Of a stretch of 53,808 bases of DNA, positions 34,268-42,959 are shown piece after piece; the stretch's first letter is position 1; each line of letters begins with the position of its first letter. The translations under genes were made by a program, and so were the position numbers. Source of the stretch: Paenibacillus antri (GTDB taxonomy: Bacteria; Bacillota; Bacilli; Paenibacillales; YIM-B00363); the NCBI RefSeq assembly GCF_005765165.1, contig NZ_VCIW01000033.1:1-53808 (forward strand). The letters run 5' to 3'. Under the pieces are notes generated by a model. The model was not told the DNA's origin. It saw only the letters and a list, made by a program, of their open reading frames with translations, and made no database searches.

Positions 34268-34696
34268 CTATACCGCCGTCGAGCTGTAATCGCCGCCTTG
34301 CTGCGCGTAGCTCGGTTGTTCCTGCGGCTTCTCCGCTTCCTTGGCGGCCGCCTTGCCTTCCATCTTGCACATGCCTTGGAACACGGCGCCTTCGGCTACG
34401 ACGAGCGAGTCGGCCGACGCGTCGCCGTACAGCCGGCCGGTGCCGGTCAGCGTCAAGGTGCCTCGGGCGAGAACGTTGCCGTGCACGACGCCCGCGATCA
34501 CGACGTTGCGCGCGTCGATGTTCGACGTCGCCTTGCCGTCCTCGCCGATCGCGACGTCGCCGCCGCACTCGATGTCGCCGATCATCCGGCCCTCGACCCG
34601 GAGGCTTGTATCGGATGCAATCTTTCCTTCGAACGTGCTGCCTTCGCCGATCAACGTATCGGTCGCGCTCACGTCGACGCGTTTGGACTTAAACAT
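34268..34696 (-). CDS. Bactofilin
   Basis: A 142-residue cytoskeletal protein. The central bactofilin (DUF583) domain is a beta-helix of short repeats, seen as TLIGEGSTFEGKIASDTSLR, VEGRMIGDIECGGDVAIGED and GVVHGNVLARGTLTLTGTGR. A disordered Gln/Glu-rich tail follows. Bactofilins polymerise at the membrane and place cell-wall enzymes. The gene follows the M23 peptidase by only 7 bases, a pairing common in bacteria where the bactofilin localises the peptidase. Confidence 0.93.
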   Translation of the reverse strand: MFKSKRVDVSATDTLIGEGSTFEGKIASDTSLRVEGRMIGDIECGGDVAIGEDGKATSNIDARNVVIAGVVHGNVLARGTLTLTGTGRLYGDASADSLVVAEGAVFQGMCKMEGKAAAKEAEKPQEQPSYAQQGGDYSSTAV

Positions 34697-34703
34697 GCTT
34701 AGG

Positions 34704-35708
34704 TCATCCTTCCTTACTGGAGAAATATCGTTTCGGATTGATCGGTTCGCCGTTCTTATGTACCTCGTAATGCAGATGCGGGCCGGTGCTGCGGCCGGTC
34801 GAGCCGAGCTTGCCGATGCGGTCGCCCTTCTTCACGCGCTGCCCCTTCGCGACGAGCGACTTCGACAGGTGCATGTAGACCGTCTCGAAGCCGTTGCCGT
34901 GTTTCACATAAATATAGTTACCCATGGCGCGATCGTACCCGGTGCGGGTCACTTGGCCGTCCGCCGTCGCGAAGATCGGATCGCCGACGTCGCCGCCGAA
35001 GTCGATGCCCTTGTGGTACGCGCTGCGGCGGGTGAACGGGTCCTTGCGGTATCCGAACGAGGACGTCACCGTCGTCGAGGTCGTCGGGAAGATCGAAGGG
35101 GTGCCGCGGCGCAGGAGCGCGAGCTTCTCGGCCTCCTGCAGCGCTTCTTGCAGCGCGCCTTCGAGCCGTTCGGCTTCGACGGACATCGCCTCGAATTCGC
35201 CGTGCGTCGTCTGCGACAGTCGAAGCGCCTCCTCGGTGTCGACGGGGTCGTATTGACCGCCGACGGCCGACCCGGCGGGGACGGAAAGTCCGGCGGCGGT
35301 TTCGTTCGCACGGTTCGCTTGCGCGGCGGGCGTCCCGGCGTCCGCTTCGGTCAAGGATAAAATTTCGCGTTCGAGCGATTGCAGCTCCGCCATCTTCGCG
35401 GAGAACGTCTCCGCTTCTTGCGACAATCGGACGACTTCGTCCTGAAGCTTCGCGATCTCCGTATTTTTCGCTTCCAAGGTTCGTCCGAGCGCGGCCCGTT
35501 CGGCCGACCATTCCGCCTTCATGTCGCCGTTCGCCTGAAGCGCCGCAGACTGGGTCTGAACCAATACCGCCGCGGATGCGCTCAACAGGAGCGCGGCGGG
35601 GGGCAAGATATAGAGCCAGACGGCGGAAAATTGCAGCCGCCGCACCTGCCGGTTCGCTTCGGGAATGATCAAAAACGTTAGCTTCTTGGTCCATCGGTGG
35701 GGAATCAT
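34704..35708 (-). CDS. M23 family peptidoglycan endopeptidase with coiled coil
   Basis: A 334-residue membrane-anchored protein. One transmembrane helix (about 30-50, WLYILPPAALLLSASAAVLV) is followed by a coiled-coil region (about 65-125 and 160-200). The LytM/M23 domain (about 205-330) has the zinc residues in YHKGIDFGGDVGD and the HLHYEVH triad, so it should be active. It resembles LmdC-type enzymes that work with bactofilins; the next gene is a bactofilin. GAAGGAGA on the minus strand precedes the ATG. Confidence 0.93.
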   Translation of the reverse strand: MIPHRWTKKLTFLIIPEANRQVRRLQFSAVWLYILPPAALLLSASAAVLVQTQSAALQANGDMKAEWSAERAALGRTLEAKNTEIAKLQDEVVRLSQEAETFSAKMAELQSLEREILSLTEADAGTPAAQANRANETAAGLSVPAGSAVGGQYDPVDTEEALRLSQTTHGEFEAMSVEAERLEGALQEALQEAEKLALLRRGTPSIFPTTSTTVTSSFGYRKDPFTRRSAYHKGIDFGGDVGDPIFATADGQVTRTGYDRAMGNYIYVKHGNGFETVYMHLSKSLVAKGQRVKKGDRIGKLGSTGRSTGPHLHYEVHKNGEPINPKRYFSSKEG

Positions 35709-35812
35709 AACGTCTCCTTCGAATGCCTGTGTTGGGTAACGCTTCTAAGCACAACGGGTCTTAGTATGGACGATTTTGGGAATCGAACGCTTGGAAATTT
35801 ACTCCAACGGAT

Positions 35813-35828
35813 GTCGGCCGCGGCCGAC
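35813..35828. repeat. Perfect 16-bp GC palindrome upstream of the cardiolipin synthase gene
   Basis: GTCGGCCGCGGCCGAC is fully self-complementary. It lies about 85 bases before the cls start and could be an operator or a cruciform-forming site. Nothing else supports a function. Confidence 0.5.
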
Positions 35829-35899
35829 GCTCGGCGCGAATGTTCCCCCGGGCCAGCGGGCATACTATTCGGTACGCCCCGGAGGTGACTTTATCGCAC

Positions 35900-37336
35900 A
35901 TGATCTGGTTGACGTCGATCTTGCTTCTGTTCATTTTCCAAATCGGTACCGTTCTGTTCGTAGAGTTCAGGCGCCCGTCCAAAGCGATCGCCTGGTTGTC
36001 CATTATGTTCATGCTCCCGATCGTCGGCCTATTCGTGTATTATTTCATAGCTCGGGAGTATCGGCAGCGTACGAAGGTGAAGCGCAGGGAGCGGGAGACG
36101 GTAGAGGAAGCGAATCGTCACCGGCTGCCGCCGAACGCTCGCGCGCTGGAACGGATTACGGACTTCCCGAATCCGTCCATGCATGAGGAGAAACGGCTGT
36201 ACGGCTTGCTGCGCAGCTTTCCCGACGCGACGCTGACGATGCGCAACGACACGACGGTGTTCGCGTCCGCGCAGGAGACGTACCGCCTCATGCTCGAGGA
36301 CATCGAGCGGGCGAAAGATCACATACATATGCTGTATTACATATGGAACGACGACGGGTACGGACGGAAATTTCACGACGCGTTGATCCGCAAGGCGCTG
36401 GAGGGCGTCGAGGTGCGCATTATTTACGACGGGATCGGCGCGTATTCGACCCCGAAAGGGTTTTGGAACAGCTTGCGGGCGGCGGGGGGACATGTCCATT
36501 GCTTCCTGCCCGCGGTGATCGCCTTGTTCGACAAGCGGTTGAATTACCGAAACCACCGGAAAATTACCGTGGTGGACGGTTTGATCGGCTACGTGGGCGG
36601 CATCAATATCGGGGACGAATATACGGGTAAGGACAAGAAGCTCGGGTACTGGCGGGATACCTCCGTACGAATTATGGGGGATGCCGTGTACGAGCTGCAG
36701 CGCGTGTTCGCGAAAGATTGGCAGTTCGTGTGCGGCGAGAGGCTGCCGTATGCGGAGCGGTTCTTTCCGAAGCATCCGGTCACGGCGAAGGATACGGTGC
36801 AGATCGTGCCGAGCGGCCCGGATTCGAATTGGAACACGATTTTGGAGATGTACTTCACGGCGATTTGCAGCGCCAAGGAAAGGATCTTCGTGACGTCGCC
36901 GTATCTGATCCCCGACCGCAGCTTGCTGATGGCGCTGAAGACGGCGGCGCTCGCGGGCGTCGACGTGCGCATCGTCATTCCGGGCGTCGCCGATTCGAAG
37001 GTGACGTTATGGGCTTCGTTGTCGTTCGTCGAAGAGCTGCTGCAGACCGGCGTCCGCATCTACCGGTACTGCAAGGGGTTCATGCACGCGAAGATTATCG
37101 TCGTGGACGACCACTTCGCTACGACGGGGACGGCGAATATGGACTTGAGAAGTTTCTATGATAATTTCGAAATTAACGCCGCGTTCTTCGACGAGAGGAT
37201 CGTCGCGCGGTTCGCGAGCGACGTGCTGACCGACATCTCCGAGAGCGAGGAGATTCGGCTCGATGCGTTCGCGAAGCGGGGGAAGCTGCAGATCGCCAAG
37301 GAGGCGCTCGGCCGGCTGATTTCGCCGCTGTTGTAG
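35900..37336 (+). CDS. cls: Cardiolipin synthase
   Basis: A 478-residue membrane enzyme that joins phosphatidylglycerols. Two N-terminal helices (LTSILLLFIFQIGTVLFVEF, AIAWLSIMFMLPIVGLFVYY) precede two phospholipase-D domains. Each has a complete HKD motif: H219/K221/D226 in NHRKITVVDG and H396/K398/D403 in HAKIIVVDD. ATG 35900 is preferred because GGAGGTGA at 35881-35888 is 11 bases upstream; the frame is open further 5' without a binding site. It is convergent with the LigD polymerase gene. Confidence 0.94.
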   Translation: MIWLTSILLLFIFQIGTVLFVEFRRPSKAIAWLSIMFMLPIVGLFVYYFIAREYRQRTKVKRRERETVEEANRHRLPPNARALERITDFPNPSMHEEKRLYGLLRSFPDATLTMRNDTTVFASAQETYRLMLEDIERAKDHIHMLYYIWNDDGYGRKFHDALIRKALEGVEVRIIYDGIGAYSTPKGFWNSLRAAGGHVHCFLPAVIALFDKRLNYRNHRKITVVDGLIGYVGGINIGDEYTGKDKKLGYWRDTSVRIMGDAVYELQRVFAKDWQFVCGERLPYAERFFPKHPVTAKDTVQIVPSGPDSNWNTILEMYFTAICSAKERIFVTSPYLIPDRSLLMALKTAALAGVDVRIVIPGVADSKVTLWASLSFVEELLQTGVRIYRYCKGFMHAKIIVVDDHFATTGTANMDLRSFYDNFEINAAFFDERIVARFASDVLTDISESEEIRLDAFAKRGKLQIAKEALGRLISPLL

Positions 37337-37377
37337 GCGGCGACGCCGGGGGGCGCCCGGCGGGCCACGCCCAGGCG

Positions 37378-38295
37378 TTACCTCGAGCCCGGAGCGCGCA
37401 GGCCGGCAAGAATTCGGTCGAGCGACTGCGGCGGCACGCGGCGGATGAGATCCCCGTGCGCGGACAAGCGGGCTTCGATGTTGCGCAGGTGGAAGTCGGA
37501 CGGCTTCACCCGGGGGTGGAGCTCGTCGTAAAACAACGGCGTCGACACGCTGCCGCCCTTCTTCGCTCGAGGCGTATAGGGCGCGGACAACGTTTTCCCG
37601 TACCAATGCTGTAAATAGTCGAAATAGATGAGCGTGCCGCGATCCTTCTTCAGCCGCTCGATCGTGAACAGCTTCGGATGCGCCTGCACGAGGTAGTCGC
37701 CTAGGAATTTGCCGATGGAGCGAAGCTGCTCGAACGTATATCCGCGCCGAATCGGCACGTACACCTGCACGCCGGTCGCCCCGGACGTCTTCGCGACGCT
37801 CTGGACGCCGAGCGAGGCCAACAGGTCGACGACGATCTTCGCCGCTTCCATGATACGGGGCTCCTCCTCGAGCGTCGGATCGATGTCGATGAGCCATTCC
37901 GCGGGCAATTCGTCGTTCAGGTAATGCAGCGACGGATGGAATTCGAGGCAGGCCAAATTGCCGAGCCAAACGAGCGTCGGCAGCGAATCCAGCACGATGT
38001 AGTTGATGTCGCCGAGCGGCGCCGTCTTGACGAAGTCGGGCGCGCCCTTGGGGCAATTTTTCTGATAGAAAAACTCGTCGCCTACGCCGTGCGGCCAGCG
38101 AATCGTCGTAAGGTACCGGTTCGAGGTGTAGGAGAGCAAATAAGGCGACAGGGCGATGAGCCGATCGAGGAATTCCAGCTTCGTGATGCCGACGTCGGGC
38201 CAGAGCGGCTTGTTCGGATTCGTGACGGTCAGCTCGTGTCCGTCGATGGTGACGACGCCTTTTTGCGTTTTCGAAGGGGCGTACGCGGGGCTCAT
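37378..38295 (-). CDS. ligD: LigD-type polymerase domain protein (non-homologous end joining)
   Basis: A 305-residue stand-alone archaeo-eukaryotic primase-like polymerase, equivalent to the POL domain of LigD. Recognisable parts are LTVTNPNKPLWPDVGITKLE near the start, the catalytic Asp pair in WLIDIDP, KTSGATGVQVYVPI and the basic DRGTLIYFDYLQH segment. It fills gaps with ribo- or deoxynucleotides at breaks held by Ku. In this organism it is separated from the ligase (41967-42926) and Ku (44190-45176), instead of being one fused LigD. Confidence 0.9.
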   Translation of the reverse strand: MSPAYAPSKTQKGVVTIDGHELTVTNPNKPLWPDVGITKLEFLDRLIALSPYLLSYTSNRYLTTIRWPHGVGDEFFYQKNCPKGAPDFVKTAPLGDINYIVLDSLPTLVWLGNLACLEFHPSLHYLNDELPAEWLIDIDPTLEEEPRIMEAAKIVVDLLASLGVQSVAKTSGATGVQVYVPIRRGYTFEQLRSIGKFLGDYLVQAHPKLFTIERLKKDRGTLIYFDYLQHWYGKTLSAPYTPRAKKGGSVSTPLFYDELHPRVKPSDFHLRNIEARLSAHGDLIRRVPPQSLDRILAGLRAPGSR

Positions 38296-38365
38296 CGGGA
38301 AAACCTCCTTGGCTTGGCGCGGCGATTTTCCCTAGTATGAGCCAATCGAGGCGAGCGCACTCGCC

Positions 38366-39268
38366 TTAGTGGATGTCCTTTTTCTTGAACCGGCCGCCCT
38401 TCACGTCATGGATGTTGCCGACGGCCAGGAACGCCGCGGGATCGAGCTCGTCGACGATCGTCTTCAGCTTCGCTTCCTCCAGACGGGTGACGACGCAGAA
38501 GATGACCTTCTTCGCGCCGCCGGTGAACGCGCCTTCGCCGTTCAAATACGTGACGCCGCGGCCGAGGCGCTGCATGATCGAGCTGCCGATCAGATCGTGG
38601 TTTTCGCTGATGATCCACACCGCCCGGGACTCGTCGAAGCCCTCGATCGTAATGTCGATCATCTTGAAGGCGATGAAATACGCGATCAGCGAGTACATGG
38701 CGCGATCCCAGCCGAAGACGAAGCCGGCGCTGCCGAGGATGAACAGGTTCAGGAACATGACGATTTCGCCGACGGAGAAGGCCGTCTTCTTGCTGAACAA
38801 GATGGCGACGATTTCCGTGCCGTCGAGCGAGCCGCCCGAGCGGATGACGAGGCCGACGCCGATGCCGAGAATAATGCCGCCGAAGACGGCCGCCAGCAGC
38901 GGATCGATCGTGATCGGGGGGATCGGGTGCAGATAGTAGGTGCCGATGGACATAATCGCGACGGCGTACAGCGTGGAGACGGCGAACGTCTTGCCGATCT
39001 GTTTGTAACCGACGAATAAGAACGGAAGGTTGAGCAGCATCAAGAAGACGCCGAGCGGAATTTGCGATATGTGGGAGGCGATGATCGAGATGCCGACGAT
39101 GCCTCCGTCGATGATGTTGTTCGGGACGAGGAAAATTTCGAGGCCGACGGCCATGAAAGCTGCGCCCAGCGTAAGAAACAACGCTCTCCGAAGCACCTTC
39201 GCCTTGGAAAGCTTGTTATGCTGCGCGGCAGCTTGCGGCTGTACGGCCGCTTTCACCTCTGTGCTCAT
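38366..39268 (-). CDS. YitT family membrane protein (DUF161/DUF2179)
   Basis: A 300-residue membrane protein. Five or six helices occupy about 27-200, including VGLEIFLVPNNIIDGGIVGI and GVGLVIRSGGSLDGTEIVA, both hallmarks of the family. The soluble C-terminal DUF2179 domain (about 220-285) contains GRGVTYLNGEGAFTGGAKKV. The family is widespread in Firmicutes and has no settled function. It follows the small gene at 39275-39496 by 6 bases on the same strand. Confidence 0.92.
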   Translation of the reverse strand: MSTEVKAAVQPQAAAQHNKLSKAKVLRRALFLTLGAAFMAVGLEIFLVPNNIIDGGIVGISIIASHISQIPLGVFLMLLNLPFLFVGYKQIGKTFAVSTLYAVAIMSIGTYYLHPIPPITIDPLLAAVFGGIILGIGVGLVIRSGGSLDGTEIVAILFSKKTAFSVGEIVMFLNLFILGSAGFVFGWDRAMYSLIAYFIAFKMIDITIEGFDESRAVWIISENHDLIGSSIMQRLGRGVTYLNGEGAFTGGAKKVIFCVVTRLEEAKLKTIVDELDPAAFLAVGNIHDVKGGRFKKKDIH

Positions 39269-39274
39269 AAGTCA

Positions 39275-39496
39275 TTACTCCTCTCCATGGGGTTTCGATT
39301 TCGGATGCGAAAGGTCGAGGGCGAATTCCGAGGCGATCTCGTTCACGATCAGGTCGATCGCGGACAGCTGCCCTTGCAAATATTCGCGTTGGCCGTCGAA
39401 TTCGGCCCGTTCGAGCTGCTGCTTCAACGTATCGCGGCGAAGCGTCAGCAGCGAGATATAATGTTCCACCTTGGATTTGCGGAACGTTTCCGCCAT
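39275..39496 (-). CDS. Small helical protein of unknown function
   Basis: A 73-residue protein, almost wholly charged and probably a helical hairpin (VEHYISLLTLRRDTLKQQLE, REYLQGQLSAIDLIVNEIA). I do not recognise the family. AAAGGGTG on the minus strand lies about 11 bases before the ATG at 39496. It is six bases upstream of the YitT gene, so the two are likely co-expressed. The longer open frame extending to 39814 lies inside the CNNM gene and is not used. Confidence 0.65.
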   Translation of the reverse strand: MAETFRKSKVEHYISLLTLRRDTLKQQLERAEFDGQREYLQGQLSAIDLIVNEIASEFALDLSHPKSKPHGEE

Positions 39497-39567
39497 GATC
39501 GGGGACACCCTTTCGCGCTTGTTAATTAATACAATTGTATACCAATGTATACAATCCTGCAAGAAAA

Positions 39568-39596
39568 AAGCCTCTTGCACGGTGGCAGGAGGCTTT
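39568..39596 (-). terminator. Terminator of the CNNM-type gene
   Basis: AAAGCCTCTTGC (39568-39579) pairs with GCAGGAGGCTTT (39585-39596). On the minus strand the stem runs into TTTTTTC. Confidence 0.88.
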
Positions 39597-39599
39597 GCC

Positions 39600-40922
39600 T
39601 TACGATTCCGCAGGCGCGGCGACGGCGGCGGATCGCTCCGCGGCAAGCTTGATTTCGACCTTGCGTACGCGGTGCTTCTCTTTCTCCAACACGACGATGT
39701 CCAAGCCGCCGAACGAGAGGCTTTCGCCTTTCTCGATGTCGGGCGACGCGCTGTACACCCAACCCCCGATCGTATCGACGTCTTCGCTGTCGAGGTCGGT
39801 GCCGAGCAGCGCATTGACCTCGGACAGCAGCACCGTACCGTCCACGATATAATGCTGCGATTCCGCGATCATTTCGATTTCCTTGCGTTCGTCCGCGTCG
39901 AATTCGTCGCGGATTTCGCCGACGATCTCCTCAAGAATGTCTTCGATCGTAATGAGCCCGGACGTCCCGCCGTATTCGTCGACGAGAATCGCGATATGCA
40001 CGCGCGCCGCTTGCATCGTCTTGAGCAGCGACTTCACCGGCGTCGCGTCGGACACGGTGAGCGCCGGCTGGATGACGGACTTCCAATCGAAGTCCGGGTT
40101 GCCCCGGTACTGCATGAACAGCTTCTTCGTATTGATGAAGCCGACGATGTTGTCCTTGCTTCCTTGCGCGACCGGGAAGCGGGTATATTGTTCTTTCCAA
40201 ATAATTTCGATGTTTTCTTGGAGAGAGTTCTCCATATATAAGCAGGCCATGTCGGTTCGAGGCACCATGATCTCCCGAGCGGACAGTTCGTCGAAAGTGA
40301 AGATGCGGCTGACGTACCCGTATTCCGTATTGTTGATTTTCCCGCTCTCGAAGCTGTCGTTCAGGATGATCCGAATTTCCTCTTCGGAGTGAGCTTCTTC
40401 GTTCTCGCTTGCCGGCTTTAAGCCGAACAGCCGGATGAGACGATTCGCGGAGCCGTTCAGCAGCCAGATGAACGGGTACATGACGCGGTGAAACCAGATG
40501 ATCGGGAGCGCGAACCAAAACGACACTTGTTCGGCCTTCTGTATCGCAAGCGACTTCGGCGCCAACTCGCCGACGACGACGTGCAGGAACGTAATGAGGA
40601 CGAACGCGAGCACGAACGACACCGGCGTCGAGACGCTCTCGGGAACGCCGAAGTCATGGAAGAGCGGGTGAAGCATCTTCTCGACCGTCGGCTCGCCCAA
40701 CCAACCGAGACCGAGCGCTGTAATCGTGATGCCCAACTGACATGCCGAAAGATAAGCGTCTAGATTGCTTGTAACCTTGCGGACGGCGAGCGCGTTCTTG
40801 CGGCCTTCCAGGACCAACTGATCGACCCGGCTCGACCGGAGCCGGATAATGGCGAATTCCGTCGCGACGAAAAACGCGGTCAAACCGATAAGCAAAGCTA
40901 CCAAAAACAAATTTAGCGCCAT
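39600..40922 (-). CDS. CNNM/CorC-type transporter-like membrane protein (hemolysin family)
   Basis: A 440-residue protein with an N-terminal DUF21 (CNNM) membrane domain (about 1-190; TAFFVATEFAIIRLRSSRVD, LHVVVGELAPKSLAIQKAEQ). Two CBS domains follow (about 205-330, with IMVPRTDMACL and ILVDEYGGTSGLITIEDILE), then a C-terminal CorC_HlyC domain. The family is linked to Mg2+ or other cation efflux. AGAGAGGT on the minus strand precedes the ATG. It is divergent from the DUF1836 gene. Confidence 0.93.
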   Translation of the reverse strand: MALNLFLVALLIGLTAFFVATEFAIIRLRSSRVDQLVLEGRKNALAVRKVTSNLDAYLSACQLGITITALGLGWLGEPTVEKMLHPLFHDFGVPESVSTPVSFVLAFVLITFLHVVVGELAPKSLAIQKAEQVSFWFALPIIWFHRVMYPFIWLLNGSANRLIRLFGLKPASENEEAHSEEEIRIILNDSFESGKINNTEYGYVSRIFTFDELSAREIMVPRTDMACLYMENSLQENIEIIWKEQYTRFPVAQGSKDNIVGFINTKKLFMQYRGNPDFDWKSVIQPALTVSDATPVKSLLKTMQAARVHIAILVDEYGGTSGLITIEDILEEIVGEIRDEFDADERKEIEMIAESQHYIVDGTVLLSEVNALLGTDLDSEDVDTIGGWVYSASPDIEKGESLSFGGLDIVVLEKEKHRVRKVEIKLAAERSAAVAAPAES

Positions 40923-41090
40923 GAGTACCTCTCTTTTCTGAGATCAATAAACGTTGAACCATATAAATAAGTTCTTATGAACTCATTTTATGACCTCGAG
41001 CGGGTTTCAGGCAATGTCCTTATAAGGCGGTACTGGCGTGTTTCGGTTCGTTTCGGGGGAATAGGCGGAAGGAACCCGCCATTTCGAACG

Positions 41091-41119
41091 TTGACAACCG
41101 ATTGCGACGGTTCTATGAT
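41091..41119 (+). promoter_or_regulatory. Consensus sigma-A promoter of the DUF1836 gene
   Basis: TTGACA (41091-41096), a 17-base spacer and TATGAT (41114-41119) match the sigma-A consensus closely, about 45 bases before the start at 41166. Confidence 0.85.
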
Positions 41120-41165
41120 GGTTCACGTGAACTTGAAATTATCGAATGGCCGGGGAGGGGACCGG

Positions 41166-41897
41166 ATGGAATCCTTTACGCTGACGCGCCGCGAGGCGGC
41201 TTCGCTGCTGTTGTCGCTGCAAGGACGCATCGATCGCACGCCGCTGGCAGTGATGCAGGAGGCCTGGCGCCGCACGCATCCGACCGCGCTGCCGCCCGTG
41301 TTCGAGAAACTATTGAAGTCGCAGAAGCCGGACGGACTGTCGTTAACGGATATTGTGTCCCTCGGCAATCGAATCGAATATACCAATATTTCGATTACCG
41401 GCGCCCAGAATTGGGTGAAGCGGGACTTCAAGGAGTTTCTCGGCTCGCCGCGGTGCGGGAAGAAATATTCGTTCGAGCAGGCGGCGCTGCTGTTCATCAT
41501 CGAAGACTTGAAGACCTGCCTCGACTTCGAGTCGATCCGCAGCTTGTTTCATATCCTGTTCGGCAAGCCGGACGACGACGCCGACGACGTCATCCATCCG
41601 ACGGACTTGTTTCATACGTATTCCTCGCTGTTCGAAGAGCTGGATAAAAACAACGATCAGCTGCTCGACGTCAGCGGACACGAGACGAGTCTGCGCAATC
41701 GGGACGCGCTCATGGAAAACATGATCGTGCTCCGCACGTCGCAGTATGTAGAGAAGCACACGGCGCTGTCGAGCGGGGAGCGGGAGTCGCTGCGCAACGC
41801 GCTCATCATCGCGCTCGTGTCGGTGCAGGCGGCGTACTTCCACGCGCTGTCCCGGCGGTATATGAACGCGACGATGTTTCTGCACGGGAAGGAATAA
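41166..41897 (+). CDS. DUF1836 domain protein
   Basis: A 243-residue protein with the DUF1836 domain (about 65-150), including SLTDIVSLGNRIEYTNISIT, GAQNWVKRDFKEFLG and YSFEQAALLFIIEDLK. This region resembles a MerR-like helix-turn-helix, so DNA binding is plausible. The C-terminal half is helical. I chose ATG 41166 because GGGGAGGGG lies just upstream and the strong promoter 41091-41119 leaves a normal leader. The open frame from 40977 would place the start upstream of the promoter. Convergent with the ligase gene. Confidence 0.87.
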   Translation: MESFTLTRREAASLLLSLQGRIDRTPLAVMQEAWRRTHPTALPPVFEKLLKSQKPDGLSLTDIVSLGNRIEYTNISITGAQNWVKRDFKEFLGSPRCGKKYSFEQAALLFIIEDLKTCLDFESIRSLFHILFGKPDDDADDVIHPTDLFHTYSSLFEELDKNNDQLLDVSGHETSLRNRDALMENMIVLRTSQYVEKHTALSSGERESLRNALIIALVSVQAAYFHALSRRYMNATMFLHGKE

Positions 41898-41923
41898 AGC
41901 TTCGATTTTTCGGAAAATGAACC

Positions 41924-41960
41924 AGGCCGAGCGCCGACGCCATCGCGTCGAGCTCGGCCT
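41924..41960. terminator. Strong hairpin between convergent genes
   Basis: AGGCCGAGC (41924-41932) pairs with GCTCGGCCT (41952-41960), with inner GACGC/GCGTC. The flanks are only modestly T-rich on both strands, so terminator function is likely but not certain. Confidence 0.6.
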
Positions 41961-41966
41961 GTTCGT

Positions 41967-42926
41967 TCAGGTGGGGGCGGCGAGGAACCGCTCCAGCGCC
42001 GGCGGGTCCGCCAGCTTCGGATGGCGGAGCAGCCCGTCCGCCGTCACCTCGAGGCCGGTGACGGCGACGAGGAAGGGACGGTCGAGCCAGACGACCGTCT
42101 CCCGCTTCAGGTCGGCGGGCGCGGCGCCGCCGGCGAAGGGGCTTTGCGCGGCGCGGTGCGCGGCCGCGTACGAGGCCAGGGCGGAACGGCTTCGCTCGTT
42201 CAGCCCGAGGGAGGCGCGCCCGAAGTAGGCGCCCTCGTACGCGAGCGCGAGGCTCGCCACGCGGCCCTCGCGGAACACGACGCCGATGCATCGGGCGTCG
42301 TAGCGTTGGATCGCGCGCTTCTTATACGCGTCGCGATGCTTCTTGCCCTCCGCGTACGGGGCGGACAGCCGCTTGCTGACGATGCCCTCCCAGCCGCGTT
42401 CCTCGACCCAGCGCCACAGCCCGGGGCCGTCGTCGAACAGATCCGTCACGAACAGCGACGGATCGCCGTCCGGCGGGAACGCCGCGCGCAGGCGGGCGTA
42501 CCGTTCGGCGTACGGCAGGCTTCGCAGGTCCTCGCCGTTCGCGGCGAGCAGGTCGAACAGCACGTACGAAACCGGCTGCTCGGCGCTCGATCGGGCGAGC
42601 GCGGCGGCGGCGCGGGTGCGCTCGCGCTGCAGCACCTTCTGGAAGACGGGACGGCCGAGCGCCGCGTCGAAGTACACGATCTCGCCGTCGAGGACGTAGG
42701 AGCCCTCGACCTGTCGAAGTCGACGGACGACCTCCGGATACGTATCCTCTTTGCGAAGCAGCTTCCGCGAGTACAGCTCGACCCGACCGTCGTCGACGAC
42801 GGCGAGCGCGCGGACGCCGTCCCATTTCAGCTGATACCCCCAGTCGGGGCCTTCCGGGATGTCGTCCCGCGAAATCGGACCCATCGGTTCGGCCGGCAGG
42901 ACGAAGGGGACGGGAGGCGAAGACAT
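41967..42926 (-). CDS. ligD: ATP-dependent DNA ligase, LigD ligase domain
   Basis: A 319-residue stand-alone ligase. Nucleotidyltransferase motifs are present: motif I QLKWDGVRA with the AMP-accepting Lys, motif III VLDGEIVYFD, motif IIIa SYVLFDLLA and motif IV WEGIVSKR. Motif V, usually a W-K-KIK-like stretch, reads DAYKKRAIQRYD, a noticeable deviation. A C-terminal OB-fold-like region follows. It should seal double-strand breaks with Ku and the separate LigD polymerase. Confidence 0.92.
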   Translation of the reverse strand: MSSPPVPFVLPAEPMGPISRDDIPEGPDWGYQLKWDGVRALAVVDDGRVELYSRKLLRKEDTYPEVVRRLRQVEGSYVLDGEIVYFDAALGRPVFQKVLQRERTRAAAALARSSAEQPVSYVLFDLLAANGEDLRSLPYAERYARLRAAFPPDGDPSLFVTDLFDDGPGLWRWVEERGWEGIVSKRLSAPYAEGKKHRDAYKKRAIQRYDARCIGVVFREGRVASLALAYEGAYFGRASLGLNERSRSALASYAAAHRAAQSPFAGGAAPADLKRETVVWLDRPFLVAVTGLEVTADGLLRHPKLADPPALERFLAAPT

Positions 42927-42959
42927 GCGGTTGTCCTCCTATCGGCGGTGGCTTATGTT

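Noticed and set aside
39497-39814. Longer version of the small gene at 39275
   Set aside because: The extension runs through a terminator and into the CNNM gene on the same strand in another frame.
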